From assembly GCA_937934355.1 (NCBI GenBank), contig CALGZY010000159.1:1-5131 (forward strand): a DNA stretch of 5,131 bases. Direction: 5' to 3'. Made by a program: the position numbers and the translations under genes. Source of the DNA: an uncultured Collinsella sp. GTDB taxonomy: Bacteria > Actinomycetota > Coriobacteriia > Coriobacteriales > Coriobacteriaceae. The notes under the pieces were generated by a model that was not told the origin of the DNA, ran no database searches, and worked only from the letters and a program-made list of their open reading frames with translations. Numbering within the stretch: position 1 is the stretch's first letter; every line of letters begins with the position of its first letter. Shown here piece by piece: positions 4,620-5,131 of this stretch.

Positions 4620-5131
4620 CTACTCAACTCCTTCTTGTTCAAGTGTACGGATAACGGGCTCAGAGCGAAGGGAGATTTTCGCATCATACACGCCCTCTGT
4701 TTCGAACATAACGAGTTCATTGGTACCAGGGTGTAATAAACCGTGCGGAACATAGAGCGTCATGATGGGACCCTTATCCCAAAAACGTCCGACATTCGTT
4801 CCGTTTACGAATGCCACACCCTTTCCAAAACCCGTAGTGTCGATAAAGGTATCAGCCGGCTCAGATATATCAAACTTTGCGCGATAAAAGGAAGGTTGCC
4901 CCTCTACCCAGCCGGCGGAATAATCAAGATTATCGATGTTATCGAGTGGCAGACAACGCATCTCCCAACCGGTAACAAAGTGAAGATCAACGCAAACTCC
5001 TGTCCTAATGCCCTTATGCTGCGTATCAGCGAGCAATTTGTGACCATAATTGACGCGACCCATATCCTCGGTCAGAACATCCAGGCGGTTGTGTTCACAG
5101 GGAAGAACGCAGTGAATATCTTCCCCGATGT
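4620..5131 (-). CDS. bgaC: GH35 beta-galactosidase, C-terminal fragment (BgaC/GnbG type)
   Basis: The frame is open to the right edge, so this is the last 169 codons of a longer gene; the Met at 5063 is internal, not a start. The fragment reads through LDVLTEDMGRVNYGHKLL (codons around 5085-5032), matching the conserved GH35 motif 'ILVENMGRVNYG'. It then covers the C-terminal jelly-roll region, with FIDTTGFGKGVAFVNGTNVG and RFWDKGPIMTLYVPHGLLHP at about 4840-4720. GH35 enzymes of the BgaC/GnbG group remove terminal beta-1,3-linked galactose, or in GnbG act on the phosphorylated disaccharide brought in by the PTS. The catalytic (beta/alpha)8 barrel with its two glutamates and any signal peptide are outside the window, so location and activity cannot be judged. 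The adjacent EIIB gene starts 2 nt later, which indicates a cytoplasmic role linked to the PTS. The family is secure; the linkage specificity is inferred from context. Confidence 0.9.
   Translation of the reverse strand, partial: IGEDIHCVLPCEHNRLDVLTEDMGRVNYGHKLLADTQHKGIRTGVCVDLHFVTGWEMRCLPLDNIDNLDYSAGWVEGQPSFYRAKFDISEPADTFIDTTGFGKGVAFVNGTNVGRFWDKGPIMTLYVPHGLLHPGTNELVMFETEGVYDAKISLRSEPVIRTLEQEGVE

Noticed and set aside
4620..5063. GH35 fragment as a short complete gene starting at 5063
   Set aside because: The frame continues without a stop to the window edge, and the Met belongs to the conserved motif around MGRVNYG. The gene is partial because of the window boundary, not truncated.
1..5131. 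CRISPR array, insertion sequence, tRNA or riboswitch
   Set aside because: No regularly spaced repeats, transposase motifs, terminal inverted repeats, cloverleaf or known riboswitch core could be found on either strand.

Overview
All the genes in this window lie on the minus strand, so transcription runs from high to low coordinates. They form most of a carbohydrate-uptake operon: the C-terminal part of a GH35 beta-galactosidase (cut by the right edge), then mannose-family PTS EIIB, EIIC and EIID. These are followed by a small membrane-anchored helical-repeat protein, PTS EIIA, a GntR/HutC-type regulator and the first 29 codons of an AgaS-type sugar-phosphate isomerase/deaminase (cut by the left edge). 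No tRNA, rRNA, CRISPR array or mobile element is visible.

The set GH35 - EIIB - EIIC - EIID - EIIA - AgaS matches, from general knowledge, the bgaC/PTS/agaS cluster of Streptococcus pneumoniae and the gnb cluster of Lactobacillus casei. Both handle beta-1,3-linked galactosides such as lacto-N-biose and galacto-N-biose, or GalNAc, from mucin and milk glycans. The likely job here is therefore phosphorylating uptake of a host-glycan disaccharide or amino sugar, cleavage of the galactoside, and entry of the galactosamine-6-phosphate branch into tagatose-6-phosphate metabolism through AgaS. The exact substrate is inference.

The protein sequences and the moderate, uneven GC content suggest a gut actinobacterium of the Coriobacteriia, perhaps Collinsella. 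This is an impression from family resemblance; a Firmicute cannot be excluded from the sequence alone.

Layout by position: 5131-4620 GH35 C-terminus; 4617-4153 EIIB, 2 nt after the GH35 stop; a 93-nt gap with a weak hairpin; 4059-3172 EIIC; 3182-2343 EIID, overlapping EIIC by 11 nt; a 188-nt gap holding a strong intrinsic terminator (about 2240-2300); 2154-1531 membrane/TPR-like protein; an 81-nt gap with a hairpin; 1449-1021 EIIA; an 87-nt gap; 933-199 GntR regulator; a 111-nt gap with an operator-like inverted repeat and a possible promoter; 87-1 AgaS N-terminus.

The two features that depart most from the textbook cluster are the unrecognised membrane-anchored helical-repeat protein between EIID and EIIA, and the terminator that separates the permease genes from EIIA, the regulator and agaS.
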